64,000 nt of DNA from RYN-230 sp963720645. Lineage in GTDB: Bacteria; Actinomycetota; Actinomycetes; Streptosporangiales; Streptosporangiaceae. The translations under genes and the position numbers were made by a program. Position 1 is the stretch's first letter. The number at the start of each line of letters is the position of its first letter. The notes beneath the pieces were generated by a model, which did no database searches, was not told the origin of the DNA, and saw nothing but the letters and a program-made list of their open reading frames with translations. The DNA lies in the NCBI GenBank assembly GCA_963720645.1, contig CAVRFX010000026.1:124001-188000 (forward strand), in the 5' to 3' direction. Shown piece by piece: positions 23,813 through 33,996 of the stretch.

Positions 23813-24817
23813 TCAGCCGAGGGCGCGGGGATGGGCGGCCGAGTAGACCTCGCGGAGCTTGTCCACCGTCACCATCGTGTAGATCTGCGTGGTGGTCACC
23901 GAGGCGTGGCCGAGCAGTTCCTGGACCACCCGCACGTCCGCGCCGCCGTCGAGCAGGTGCGTGGCGTAGGAATGCCGCAGCGTGTGCGGGGAGACCCCGC
24001 CCAGGCCGGCCCGGTCCGCGGCCGCCTTCAGCACTCCCCAGGCACCCTGGCGGGTCAGCCGGCCACCCCGGGCGTTGAGGAACACCGCCGGGCTGGCCGA
24101 CGCCCGGCGGGCCGCGCCCGCCAGCGCCGGCCTGGCCCGGACCAGGTACGCCTCCAGTGCCTCGCGGGCGTACCGGCCGACCGGCACGACCCGGTCCCTG
24201 CCCCCCTTGCCGGCCAGCCGGACGGTGGCCGGCGGTACCTGCGGCCCCGTGCTGGCCAGGGCGGGCCCGGCCCGGCCCGCGGTGCCCTCCGCGCCCACGA
24301 AGCCAAGGTCGTCAACGTCGAGCCCGACCGCTTCGGAGATCCTGGCGCCGGTCCCGTACAGCAGCTCGAGCAGCGCCCGGTCGCGCAGCGGGCGCGCCGC
24401 GTCGCCGTCGCCACCGGCCCCCGCCGCGGCGATCAGCCGCTCGACCTCCTGCACCCCGATGGCCCGGGGCAGCTTCCGCGGGCTGGCGGGTGGGTGGACG
24501 AGGCTCGCCGGATCGGATCCGGCCAGCCCTTCCGCGGCCGCGAACGCGTGCAGCCCGCGGACCGCCACCACGGCCCGGCCCGCCGAGCTGGCCGCGAGTG
24601 GTGAGTGGTCGCCGTCCCCTTCGCGGAGCCCGGCCAGGTACGCGGCCACGTCGTCCGTGGTGACCTCGCCGATCACCGTGCGGCCGCGGGCGGCCAGCAT
24701 GGCCTGGTAGCGCAGCAGGTCACGCCGGTAGGCCGCCAGCGTGTGCAGGGCCAGGCCACGCTCCACCGTGAGGTGATCGAGATAACGGCTGACCGCGCCC
24801 GTCACGGTGGCAGGCAC
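23813..24817 (-). CDS. xerD: Tyrosine recombinase XerD
   Basis: 334 residues; resolves chromosome dimers at dif and is syntenic with scpAB/parA. The N-terminal SAM-like core-binding domain has YLDHLTVERGLALHTLAAYR and RDL. The catalytic residues are Arg in LYGTGARISEAVGL, Lys in AGKGGRDRVVPVG, HxxR in SPHTLRHSYATHLLDGGAD, His in LLGHASVTTT and the nucleophile Tyr in QIYTMVT. A Pro/Ala-rich insertion (about 170-200) is slightly longer than usual. GTG 24817 is chosen; the frame runs on into ald. Confidence 0.94.
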   Translation of the reverse strand: MPATVTGAVSRYLDHLTVERGLALHTLAAYRRDLLRYQAMLAARGRTVIGEVTTDDVAAYLAGLREGDGDHSPLAASSAGRAVVAVRGLHAFAAAEGLAGSDPASLVHPPASPRKLPRAIGVQEVERLIAAAGAGGDGDAARPLRDRALLELLYGTGARISEAVGLDVDDLGFVGAEGTAGRAGPALASTGPQVPPATVRLAGKGGRDRVVPVGRYAREALEAYLVRARPALAGAARRASASPAVFLNARGGRLTRQGAWGVLKAAADRAGLGGVSPHTLRHSYATHLLDGGADVRVVQELLGHASVTTTQIYTMVTVDKLREVYSAAHPRALG

Positions 24818-24825
24818 GGCCGTGG

Positions 24826-25941
24826 TCAGCTCAGGACCTCGCTCACCGGCAGCGACGGGAGGCCGTGGGCGTCCGCGACCGGCTCGCACGTCAGGCTGCC
24901 CTCGTGAGTGTGCAGGCCGAGCGCCAGGGCGGGATCCGCGCGCAGCGCGTCGCGCCAGCCCCGGTTAGCCAGCTCCACCACATAAGGCAGGGTGACGTTC
25001 GTGAGCGCGTAGGTCGAGGTGTGCGGCACGGCGCCGGGCATGTTCGCCACGCAGTAGTAGAGCGAGTCGTGCACCCGGTAGGTCGGGTCGGCGTGCGTGG
25101 TCGGGCGCGAGCCCGCGAAACAGCCGCCCTGGTCGATGGCGATGTCCACCAGCACCGAGCCGGGCTTCATCCGGGACACCAGCTCGTCGGAGACGAGCTC
25201 GGGTGCTTTCGCGCCCGGGACCAGCACGGCGCCGATGACCAGGTCGGCGTCGATCACGGCCCGCTCGATCTCGTAGGCGTTGGATGCGACTGTCTGGCAG
25301 TGCCCCTGGTAGATCGCGTCGGCCGAGCGGAGCCGGGCCACGTTCTTGTCCACCAGCAGGACCTCGGCCTGCATGCCCAGGGCGATGGCTGCGGCGTTCA
25401 TGCCGGAGACGCCTGCACCGAGCACGACCACCTTGGCCGCGTAGACGCCGGACACCCCGCCCATGAGCACGCCCCGGCCGCCGCCGTCGCGCTGCAGGTG
25501 GTGCGCCCCGACCTGGGGGGCCATCCGCCCCGCCACCTCGGACATGGGGGCCAGCAGCGGCAGGGACTTGTCCGGCAGCTGGACGGTCTCGTAGGCGATG
25601 GCGGTGATACCCGACTCGAGCAGGGCGTTGGTGCAGGGCCGCGACGCCGCGAGGTGGAGATAGGTGAACAGCACCTGGTCCTTGCGCATCCGGTGGTATT
25701 CCTCCGCCACCGGCTCCTTGACCTTGAGGATCAGATCCCCCGTCTGCCAGACGTCGTCGGCGCTGGGCAGGATGACCGCGCCCGCGGTCACGAAGTCCCC
25801 GTCCGGGATGGAGGACCCGGTTCCCGCGTCACGCTCGATGAATACTTCGTGGCCGCTGCGGGTCAGCTCATGAACGCCGGCTGGCGTGATCGCCACCCGG
25901 TACTCATGGTTCTTGACCTCTTTGGGAACGCCTACCTTCAT
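24826..25941 (-). CDS. ald: Alanine dehydrogenase
   Basis: 371 residues, the family length. NAD-dependent interconversion of alanine with pyruvate and ammonia. MKVGVPKEVKNHEYRVAITP is the signature start; active-site Lys and His are in DLILKVKEPVAEEYH and FTYLHLAA; the nucleotide site is VVVLGAGVSGMNAAAIALGM; DQGGCFAGSRPTTHADPTY follows. GAGAGAGGG precedes the ATG at 25941. The gene precedes xerD by nine bases. Confidence 0.96.
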   Translation of the reverse strand: MKVGVPKEVKNHEYRVAITPAGVHELTRSGHEVFIERDAGTGSSIPDGDFVTAGAVILPSADDVWQTGDLILKVKEPVAEEYHRMRKDQVLFTYLHLAASRPCTNALLESGITAIAYETVQLPDKSLPLLAPMSEVAGRMAPQVGAHHLQRDGGGRGVLMGGVSGVYAAKVVVLGAGVSGMNAAAIALGMQAEVLLVDKNVARLRSADAIYQGHCQTVASNAYEIERAVIDADLVIGAVLVPGAKAPELVSDELVSRMKPGSVLVDIAIDQGGCFAGSRPTTHADPTYRVHDSLYYCVANMPGAVPHTSTYALTNVTLPYVVELANRGWRDALRADPALALGLHTHEGSLTCEPVADAHGLPSLPVSEVLS

Positions 25942-25970
25942 GGCTGCAAGCCCTCTCTCCGTAACTCCCG

Positions 25971-25992
25971 CACCCGGCCCCATTGCCGGGTG
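25971..25992. terminator. Small hairpin between NUDIX gene and ald
   Basis: CACCCGG and CCGGGTG (7-base arms) flank an 8-base loop, between the NUDIX stop (26052) and the ald start. It might be a weak terminator of the pyrG-NUDIX unit. Confidence 0.4.
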
Positions 25993-26051
25993 TCCCGAGT
26001 CCTGATCACTCAGTCCTGGCGGACTCGCTACCGCTGGTCAGCCGGTCCCGC

Positions 26052-26740
26052 TCAGCCGTCACCGGCGCCCGCGCGCCGGAGGCCGGCGAACCCGCTGGCT
26101 CGCGCGGCATACGCGGACAAGATACCCACCGCGGCGACCCCATTGTGCAGGTCACCTGCCATGAACGCCACCAGCGCCTCGTCCAGGGCGACCCAGCGGA
26201 TCTGCAGCTCGGTCTCCTCGTGCTGGGGTACGAAGTCGCGCTGCGCCGCCGGGACCGCGGTCAGGTCACGGGCCAGGAACACCTGGATGGACTCGGTGCT
26301 GATCCCCGGTGACGAGTAGTAGTCAATGAGTATCCGCCAGTTACCCGCCCGGTATCCGGTCTCCTCCAGCAGTTCGCGCTCGGCGGTGATCAGCGGCGGC
26401 TCCCCGCCGACGTCCCGCAGGCCTGCGGGCAGCTCCCAGAGCCTGCGGGCGACCGGATGCCGGTACTGGCGGATCATCAGGACCCGGCCCGCCTCGTCGA
26501 GGGCGACGATCGCCACCGCCCCGGGGTGCTCCACGACCTGCCGTTCCGCGGCGTCGTGGTCGGGCATCTGCACCCGGTCGGTGCGGAGGGTCACGATCGG
26601 GCCGCGGGCCTGCACGGCCGAGGAGAGCACGGGCCAGCGTTCCGGCATGTCGCGCAGGGGATCCGGGCCCGGCCCGTTCTGTGCCTGGGCGGCCCCGCCC
26701 ACCTCCGCTGCCCCCCGCACTGACATCCCCGCCGGCTCGC

Positions 26741-26744
<4 letters not shown>
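26052..26744 (-). CDS. NUDIX hydrolase, ADP-ribose pyrophosphatase-like
   Basis: 230 residues. The core is VVEHPGAVAIVALDEAGRVL, MIRQYRHPVARRLWELPAGL, and the NUDIX box with E, RELLEETGY, which binds the metal and pyrophosphate. The RLWELPAGLRDVGGEPP pattern is that of actinobacterial ADP-ribose pyrophosphatases, usually encoded beside pyrG. The GTG at 26744 overlaps the pyrG stop as GTGA. The first 30 residues are variable and Ala/Gly-rich. Confidence 0.9.
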
Positions 26745-28444
<1,700 letters not shown>

Positions 28445-28513
28445 CAGAAGGCTCCCGTGGTCGGTGTGATGCGGGAATCCCGCCGGTCCACGGACCCTCA
28501 GGATATCAGCCCT

Positions 28514-28542
28514 CGTATACCGCCTGATGCCCGGACACGCAA
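28514..28542 (-). promoter_or_regulatory. Probable sigma-70 type promoter of pyrG
   Basis: On the minus strand TTGCGT (28542-28537), a 17-base spacer and TATACG (28519-28514). Transcription would start near 28507, leaving a leader of about 60 bases before the TTG start. Confidence 0.55.
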
Positions 28543-28568
28543 GGGACCCCCGCGGCCCTCCCCTATTC

Positions 28569-28587
28569 CGGTGGAACAGCTCCACCG
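28569..28587 (-). terminator. Short hairpin after the DMT transporter
   Basis: CGGTGGA and TCCACCG with a 5-base loop, 17 bases beyond the transporter stop, between it and the pyrG promoter. Confidence 0.45.
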
Positions 28588-28603
28588 TAGATCAGTCCTG
28601 GCG

Positions 28604-29522
28604 TCAGCACACTGTTGAGGTGCTCGGCTCGCCGTCCTGGTGCGGCGCGAGGCCGCCGCCGGGGTGCTCACCGGCCTCGCCGAACCGGGCCAGGAGCACC
28701 GCGCTGGCCACCGCCAGGACGAACGCGGCGGCCGCGACCACGGCCAGCCCCGGCCTGGTGTGGTCGCCGAGGAACAGGATCCCGACGAGGGCCGGCGGTG
28801 CGGTCTCGGCCAGCACGACCGCGGCGGTGGCGACGGTGACGCTGCCCTGGTCCAGCGCGGCGGCGTAGAGCATGAAGGACACCACGCCCCCGGCGACCAC
28901 CGCATACGCGGCCGGGTCGCGGATCAGGTCCGACGGGGCGTACCCGGGCAGCACCCGCGCGGCCACCGCGACCACGCCGTAGCCCAGCCCGGCCACGGCG
29001 CCCAGCGCGGGCGTACGGGCCGGCGGCCCGAGCCGGGAGGCCAGGACGCCCGGCCACGGCCACGCCCGCGACAGCCAGGATGAGGGCCAGCTTGAACGGC
29101 CCGCTGACCGCGGTCGCGCCCTCGGCCCCGGCCGACGCGCCCAGCAGCCCCACGCCGACCACGACCCCGGCCACCGCCAGCCACTCCCGCCAGGCCAGTT
29201 CCACGTTGATGAGCCACGCCGCCAGCACCGCGGTCACGGCCAGGTTGCCCGCGATCATCGCCTGCACGGCGAAGAGCGGGAGCCGCCGCAACGCCACCAG
29301 CTGGGCCAGGAAGCCGATCAGGTCCAGGGCGAGGCTGGCCACGAACCGCCACTGGCGCAGCATGCGGACGACCAGACCGGGATCCACGCTGCCGAGCGGG
29401 GTGCCGGGTGCCCCGCCGTCCGGGGAGCGGTGGCTCGCCGCGCGGACCGCCACAGCCTGCATCACCGCGGCGATCCCGTAGCACAAAGCAGCCACGATCG
29501 CGGCGGCCAGGCTGACCCACAC
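28604..29522 (-). CDS. DMT-superfamily (EamA-like) membrane transporter, frameshifted
   Basis: About 305 residues over two frames, with eight to ten hydrophobic segments. Frame 1 from GTG 29522 runs VWVSLAAAIVAALCYGIAAV, FVASLALDLIGFLAQLVALR, LPLFAVQAMIAGNLAVTAVL and WREWLAVAGVVVGVGLLGAS. Near 29049-29051 an extra base in a CCC run breaks the frame; removing it continues VAGVLASRLGPPARTPALGA, GLGYGVVAVAARVLPGY and SVTVATAAVVLAETAPPALVG to the stop at 28604. The fold is that of a drug/metabolite transporter; the substrate is unknown. It follows the HAD gene by 10 bases. The indel is probably a sequencing error in a homopolymer. Confidence 0.72.
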
Positions 29523-29532
29523 GTCTACGACA

Positions 29533-30153
29533 CTACGCGGGGGTATCGGCCGGCACGATGCCGTACCGGGCCAGGTCGGCGCGGGCGGCGGGGGCGCCGG
29601 TGAACTGGACGCTCCTGATGCCCAGGGCGGCCGCCCCGGCCACGTTCTCGGGCCGGTCGTCGAGGAAGATGACGTCCCCGGGACCGGCCTCCAGCAGCGC
29701 GAGCGTGGCCAGGAAGCACCCCGGATCGGGCTTAGCGGACTTGAGCGCGCAGCTGAACACCAGATGCTCGAAGCAGCCCGCCAGCGGCAGCCGCCCCACG
29801 GCCTCGGCCACGTCCGTCGGCGCATTCGACAGCACGGCGAGCCGCTGCCCCGCCGCGGCCAGCCCGGTGACCAGGTCCACCGTGCCGGGCTGCAGGGTCA
29901 GCCAGGATGCGGCATCCAGCCTGCTGAGCTCCGCGATCTCCGCGCCGGTGTAGGAGCGGCCCAGGTCCGCCGCGACACGCTGCCAGTAGGCGGTGGCGTC
30001 CAGCGCGGCCCGGTCGTAGTCCAGCCGGTACCGCCAGTAGGCCGCGTCGAAGTCCGTCACCGGGCCGCCCGACGCGCGGGCCAGCCGGGCCCGGTCCGCC
30101 TCGGGCTGGGGCTCGCAGATCACGCCGCCGTAGTCAAATAGCACCCAGGTCAT
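29533..30153 (-). CDS. HAD-superfamily hydrolase
   Basis: 206 residues. Motif I is VLFDYGGVI (Asp nucleophile), motif II LAVLSNAPTD, motif III lysine in ALKSAKPDPGCF, and motif IV VIFLDDRPENVAGAAALGI. The alpha-helical cap between motifs I and II fits the haloacid dehalogenase/epoxide hydrolase N-terminal-like group. A second Asp of motif I is replaced (DYGGV), so it is less likely a classical phosphatase; the substrate is unknown. The ATG at 30153 has GAAGGG about six bases upstream. Confidence 0.85.
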   Translation of the reverse strand: MTWVLFDYGGVICEPQPEADRARLARASGGPVTDFDAAYWRYRLDYDRAALDATAYWQRVAADLGRSYTGAEIAELSRLDAASWLTLQPGTVDLVTGLAAAGQRLAVLSNAPTDVAEAVGRLPLAGCFEHLVFSCALKSAKPDPGCFLATLALLEAGPGDVIFLDDRPENVAGAAALGIRSVQFTGAPAARADLARYGIVPADTPA

Positions 30154-30225
30154 GCTCACCCTTCCGGCTGGTGTCAGGCTCTGCGAACCTACCAGCGCCG
30201 CCGGTGCCGGCCGCCGGGCCGGCGC

Positions 30226-30855
30226 CTACCCGGCGGGGGTGGGGCCCGGCTGCAGCGGGCTCGTGTGCGGCGTGCCCGGGCTGCTGCCCCGCAGCGTCCC
30301 GGCGCCGCTGATGCCCATGGCCCGGGCCAGGACGGCCCAGAATCCGGGTGAGCGGCCGGCCGAGCGGACCGGCCCGGCCCCGGCCACGCCCGAGCAGCCC
30401 CCGGCGGAGGCGGTGACCACAGGGAAGGTCGTGGAGCCCGCGGCGAAGCTCAGCCGGTAGCTGACTCCCAGGTCGGCCGGGCAGTTCATGACGACCCTCG
30501 GCATGGCGGGCAGCCCGCAGACCGCCGCGGCCACCGCGCGCGCCCGCGCGGGGCTGGCCACGGTGATCGCGGCGGGGAACGCGAAGTGCAGGTGGTTCTG
30601 CGGCAGGGCGTTGACCCGGCTCACCACCAGCCGGGTCACCGCGGCCCGGTCCGGGCACAGCGCCGCGCCGCCCCGGGCGCCGCTGCTCCCCGGGCCGGTG
30701 GCGGCCGGGCTGGCCTGACTCGCCGGCCGGGCCGCGCTGGACGTGGTCGCGGCCTGGCTCCCGCAGGCGGCGACCAGCACGGCGGACCCAGCGGCGGCCA
30801 GGACGGGCAGACCAGGGCGGATGAGACCGCGGGATCGCCGTCCGGGCACGCCCAT
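30226..30855 (-). CDS. Secreted lipoprotein of unknown function
   Basis: 209 residues. A basic start MGVPGRRSRGLIRPG leads to a hydrophobic stretch with the lipobox VLVAAC, so it is anchored by diacylglycerol outside the membrane. The mature domain has a Ser/Ala-rich linker, then CPDRAAVTRLVVSRVN, HFAFPAAITVASPARARAVA, AVCGLPAMPRVVMNCPADLG and VSYRLSFAAGSTTFPVVTAS. It resembles small actinomycete secreted proteins with paired Cys; no function is known. CGGAG lies seven bases before the ATG at 30855. Confidence 0.7.
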   Translation of the reverse strand: MGVPGRRSRGLIRPGLPVLAAAGSAVLVAACGSQAATTSSAARPASQASPAATGPGSSGARGGAALCPDRAAVTRLVVSRVNALPQNHLHFAFPAAITVASPARARAVAAAVCGLPAMPRVVMNCPADLGVSYRLSFAAGSTTFPVVTASAGGCSGVAGAGPVRSAGRSPGFWAVLARAMGISGAGTLRGSSPGTPHTSPLQPGPTPAG

Positions 30856-30909
30856 GGTGTTCTCCGTTCCGCGTCCCTGCCAGTCACGTGGGCCAGAAAT
30901 CAGTGTGTC

Positions 30910-30948
30910 CAGGGCACTGAGCGGCGGCCTGGACCGCTCAGTGCCCTG
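30910..30948. terminator. Perfect 15-bp hairpin after uvrB
   Basis: Arms 30910-30924 and 30934-30948 with a 9-base loop lie about 157 bases beyond the uvrB stop and 55 bases before the lipoprotein start. Confidence 0.75.
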
Positions 30949-31104
30949 AACTACAAGACTTGGACGTGCGGGAAGCGCCAGTGGTTCCGCTCGGTGAGAA
31001 CTCGCCACGATCAGTGGGCGGCACCGGCCGCCACCATCCCGCCTGCCTGCGGGGCATCCGCCAGTAAAGCCGCCGAACCTGCCTGACCAGCACAAATGGG
31101 CGGA

Positions 31105-33222
31105 TCAGACGCCCGCCGCCTGCATCCCCCGTAGCTCGTGCTTCAGTTCCTTGATCTCGTCCCGGATCCGGGCGGCCACCTCGAACTGGAGCTCCGCCGC
31201 GGCCGTGTGCATCTGCTCGGTCAGCTGGGAGATCAGCGCGATCAGGTCGCCCCGCGCGGCCCCGCCGCCCTCGGCCTCGCCCGCACCGCTGGCCGAGGCC
31301 CGCACCCGTGAGGACAACCCCGGGACCGGCGTCTTGCCCCGGCTCTGCTGGCGCCCGCTCCCGCCGATCAGTTTCTCGGTGTCCGCGTCCTCCCGGACCA
31401 GCTGGTCGAGGATGTCGGCGATCCGCTTGCGCAGCGGGGTGGGGTCGATGCCGTGCTCGGTGTTGTAGGCGACCTGCTTGGCCCGCCGCCGGTCGGTCTC
31501 GTCGATCGCCCGCTGCATGGACGGGGTGACCTGGTCGGCGTACATGTGCACCTGGCCGGACACGTTCCGCGCGGCCCGGCCGATGGTCTGGATCAGGGAG
31601 GTGCCGGAGCGCAGGAAGCCTTCCTTGTCGGCGTCCAGGATGGACACCAGCGAGACCTCGGGCAGGTCCAGTCCCTCACGGAGCAGGTTGATCCCGACCA
31701 GCACGTCGTATTCGCCGACGCGCAGCTCACGGAGCAGCTCCACCCGGCGCAGCGTGTCCACCTCACTGTGCAGGTAGCGGGCACGGATGCCAAGTTCCAG
31801 CAGGTAGTCGGTCAGGTCCTCGGCCATCTTCTTGGTCAGCGTGGTGACCAGCACCCGCTCTGACCGCTCGGCACGCGTCCTGATCTCGTCAACCAGGTCG
31901 TCGATCTGGCCCTTGGTCGGCTTGACGATGACCTGGGGGTCGATCAGCCCGGTGGGCCGGATCACCTGCTCGACGACCTCGCCGCCCACCCGCTGCAGCT
32001 CGTAGGGGCCTGGCGTGGCGGACAGGTACACGGTCTGGCCGATCCGCTCGGAGAACTCGTCCCAGGTGAGCGGCCGGTTGTCGATCGCGCTGGGCAGCCG
32101 GAACCCGTGTTCGACGAGGGCGCGCTTGCGCGACACGTCACCCTCGTACATGGCCCCGATCTGCGGGACGGTGTTGTGCGATTCGTCGATGACCAGGAGG
32201 AAGTCCTCCGGGAAGTAGTCCAGGAGGGTGTTCGGCGGGCTGCCGGCCGCGCGGCCGTCGATGTGCCGTGAGTAGTTCTCGATGCCCGAGCAGCTGCCTA
32301 CCTGGCGGAGCATCTCGATGTCGTAGGTGGTACGCATCCGCAGCCGCTGCGCCTCCAGCAGCTTGCCCGCCTTCTCCAGCTCCGCCAGCCGCTCCTCCAG
32401 CTCGGCCTCGATGCCCGCGATGGCCCGTTCCATCCGCTGGGGGCCCGCCACATAGTGCGAGGCGGGGAAGATGTACAGCTCCTCGTCCTCGCTCATCACC
32501 TCGCCCGTCAGCGGGTGCAGCGTCATCAGCCGCTCGATCTCGTCCCCGAACATCTCGATCCGGATGGCGAGTTCCTCATAGACCGGGATGATCTCGATGG
32601 TGTCGCCCCGGACGCGGAACGTGCCCCGGGTGAAGGACAGGTCGTTGCGCGCGTACTGCATCCCGACGAGCCGCCGGAGCAGGGCGTCCCGCTCGATGGT
32701 GGTGCCGACCCGGAGCCTGACCATCCGGTCCACGTATTCCTGCGGGGTGCCCAGCCCGTAGATGCAGGAGACCGACGCCACCACGATCGTGTCCCGGCGG
32801 GTGAGCAGCGAGTTGGTCGCCGAGTGCCGCAGCCGCTCCACCTCGTCGTTGATCGAGGAGTCCTTCTCGATGTAGGTGTCGGTCTGGGGGATGTAGGCCT
32901 CGGGCTGGTAGTAGTCGTAGTACGAGACGAAGTACTCGACCGCGTTGTGCGGGAGCATCTCGCGCAGCTCGTTCGCGAACTGGGCGGCCAGCGTCTTGTT
33001 CGGCAGCATGACCAGGACCGGCCGCTGCACCCGCTCGGCCAGCCAGGCCACGGTAGCGGTCTTCCCGGTGCCGGTCGCCCCGAGCAGGACCGTGTCCCGG
33101 GCGCCGTTGTTCACCCGGCGTTCCATCTCGGCGATGGCCCTCGGCTGGTCACCGGACGGGACCATGTCCGTGACCACCTCGAACGGAGCCACCCGCCGCT
33201 GCAGGTCACTAACTGGCCGCAC
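31105..33222 (-). CDS. uvrB: Excinuclease ABC subunit B
   Basis: 705 residues. Helicase-like damage verification subunit of nucleotide excision repair. Walker A LLGATGTGKTATVAWLAE, the beta-hairpin region FVSYYDYYQPEAYIPQTDTY, DESHNTVPQIGAMYEGD, QTIGRAARN motif VI, and a C-terminal UVR motif FEVAARIRDEIKELKHELRG for UvrC binding. GGAGGAGG precedes the GTG at 33222. It follows coaE on the same strand. Confidence 0.97.
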   Translation of the reverse strand: MRPVSDLQRRVAPFEVVTDMVPSGDQPRAIAEMERRVNNGARDTVLLGATGTGKTATVAWLAERVQRPVLVMLPNKTLAAQFANELREMLPHNAVEYFVSYYDYYQPEAYIPQTDTYIEKDSSINDEVERLRHSATNSLLTRRDTIVVASVSCIYGLGTPQEYVDRMVRLRVGTTIERDALLRRLVGMQYARNDLSFTRGTFRVRGDTIEIIPVYEELAIRIEMFGDEIERLMTLHPLTGEVMSEDEELYIFPASHYVAGPQRMERAIAGIEAELEERLAELEKAGKLLEAQRLRMRTTYDIEMLRQVGSCSGIENYSRHIDGRAAGSPPNTLLDYFPEDFLLVIDESHNTVPQIGAMYEGDVSRKRALVEHGFRLPSAIDNRPLTWDEFSERIGQTVYLSATPGPYELQRVGGEVVEQVIRPTGLIDPQVIVKPTKGQIDDLVDEIRTRAERSERVLVTTLTKKMAEDLTDYLLELGIRARYLHSEVDTLRRVELLRELRVGEYDVLVGINLLREGLDLPEVSLVSILDADKEGFLRSGTSLIQTIGRAARNVSGQVHMYADQVTPSMQRAIDETDRRRAKQVAYNTEHGIDPTPLRKRIADILDQLVREDADTEKLIGGSGRQQSRGKTPVPGLSSRVRASASGAGEAEGGGAARGDLIALISQLTEQMHTAAAELQFEVAARIRDEIKELKHELRGMQAAGV

Positions 33223-33298
33223 GATGCTGCCTCCTCCCGTGGCTAAACTTCCGCAGCCTCCACTGTATTTCCGGGGTCGGACAGTAACGGGTGGACGG

Positions 33299-33910
33299 TC
33301 AGGACTCCTGCGCGGCGTTCCCCCGGCGGCACAGTTCGGTCCACAGGTCCCCGACCTCGCGGTCGAGTTCGGCCAGGGACCCGGAGTTGTCCAGCACGAT
33401 ATCCGCGATCGCGAGCCGGTCCTCCCGGCTGGCCTGGGCCGCGACCCGCACCGCGACCTGCTCGCGGGTCATCCCCCGGTCCCGGACCAGGCGGTCCTCC
33501 TGGATCCGGGGCGGCACATCCACCACGACGACGAGGTCGTAGAAATCGGCCAGGTGGTTCTCGGCGATCAGGGGGATGGCTTCCACCAGGATGGCGCCGG
33601 GGTCAGCGCCCTGCTCCAGTTCGCGGATGCGCTCACCGACCAGCGGATGGACGATCGCGTTCAGCTTGGCGCGCAGCTCCGCGTCGTAGAAGACGATCTC
33701 GCCCAGCCGCTGGCGATCCAGGGTGCCGTCCGCGGCCAGCACCCCGGTGCCGAACACGCCGACCACCTGGGCCAGGCCCGGGGTGTGCGGCTCAACCACT
33801 TCCCGGGCCACCAGGTCGGCGTCGATGATGAGCGCCCCGTAGCCGGCCAGCCTGCGGGAGACCTCGCTCTTGCCGGAGCCGATGCCTCCGGTCAGCCCCA
33901 CTTTAAGCAT
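33299..33910 (-). CDS. coaE: Dephospho-CoA kinase
   Basis: 203 residues; the last step of coenzyme A synthesis. P-loop MLKVGLTGGIGSGKSEVSRR, then IIDADLVAREVVEPHTPGL, HPLVGERIRELE and VVVDVPPRIQEDRLVRDRGM. No C-terminal UPF0157 fusion is present, unlike mycobacterial CoaE. ATG 33910 is the usual start; a GTG at 33919 lies inside the inverted repeat upstream. Confidence 0.95.
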   Translation of the reverse strand: MLKVGLTGGIGSGKSEVSRRLAGYGALIIDADLVAREVVEPHTPGLAQVVGVFGTGVLAADGTLDRQRLGEIVFYDAELRAKLNAIVHPLVGERIRELEQGADPGAILVEAIPLIAENHLADFYDLVVVVDVPPRIQEDRLVRDRGMTREQVAVRVAAQASREDRLAIADIVLDNSGSLAELDREVGDLWTELCRRGNAAQES

Positions 33911-33916
33911 GCTGAC

Positions 33917-33983
33917 CACCGATCCATGATCGCCTGGCCCGCGGCCTGGGCCTCTGGGAATCAGGGGCGATCATGGATCGGTG
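33917..33983. terminator. 18-bp perfect inverted repeat between rpsA and coaE
   Basis: Arms 33917-33934 and 33966-33983 are perfectly complementary around a 31-base spacer. It begins 13 bases after the rpsA stop and ends seven bases before the coaE start. It could be the rpsA terminator, an attenuator for coaE, or a protein-binding dyad. Confidence 0.6.
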
Positions 33984-33996
33984 CGGGATCAGCTGG

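Noticed and set aside
29533..30153. Second phosphonatase
   Set aside because: Motif I is DYGGV and the cap lacks the MGxxK lysine, so it is an ordinary HAD-family member.
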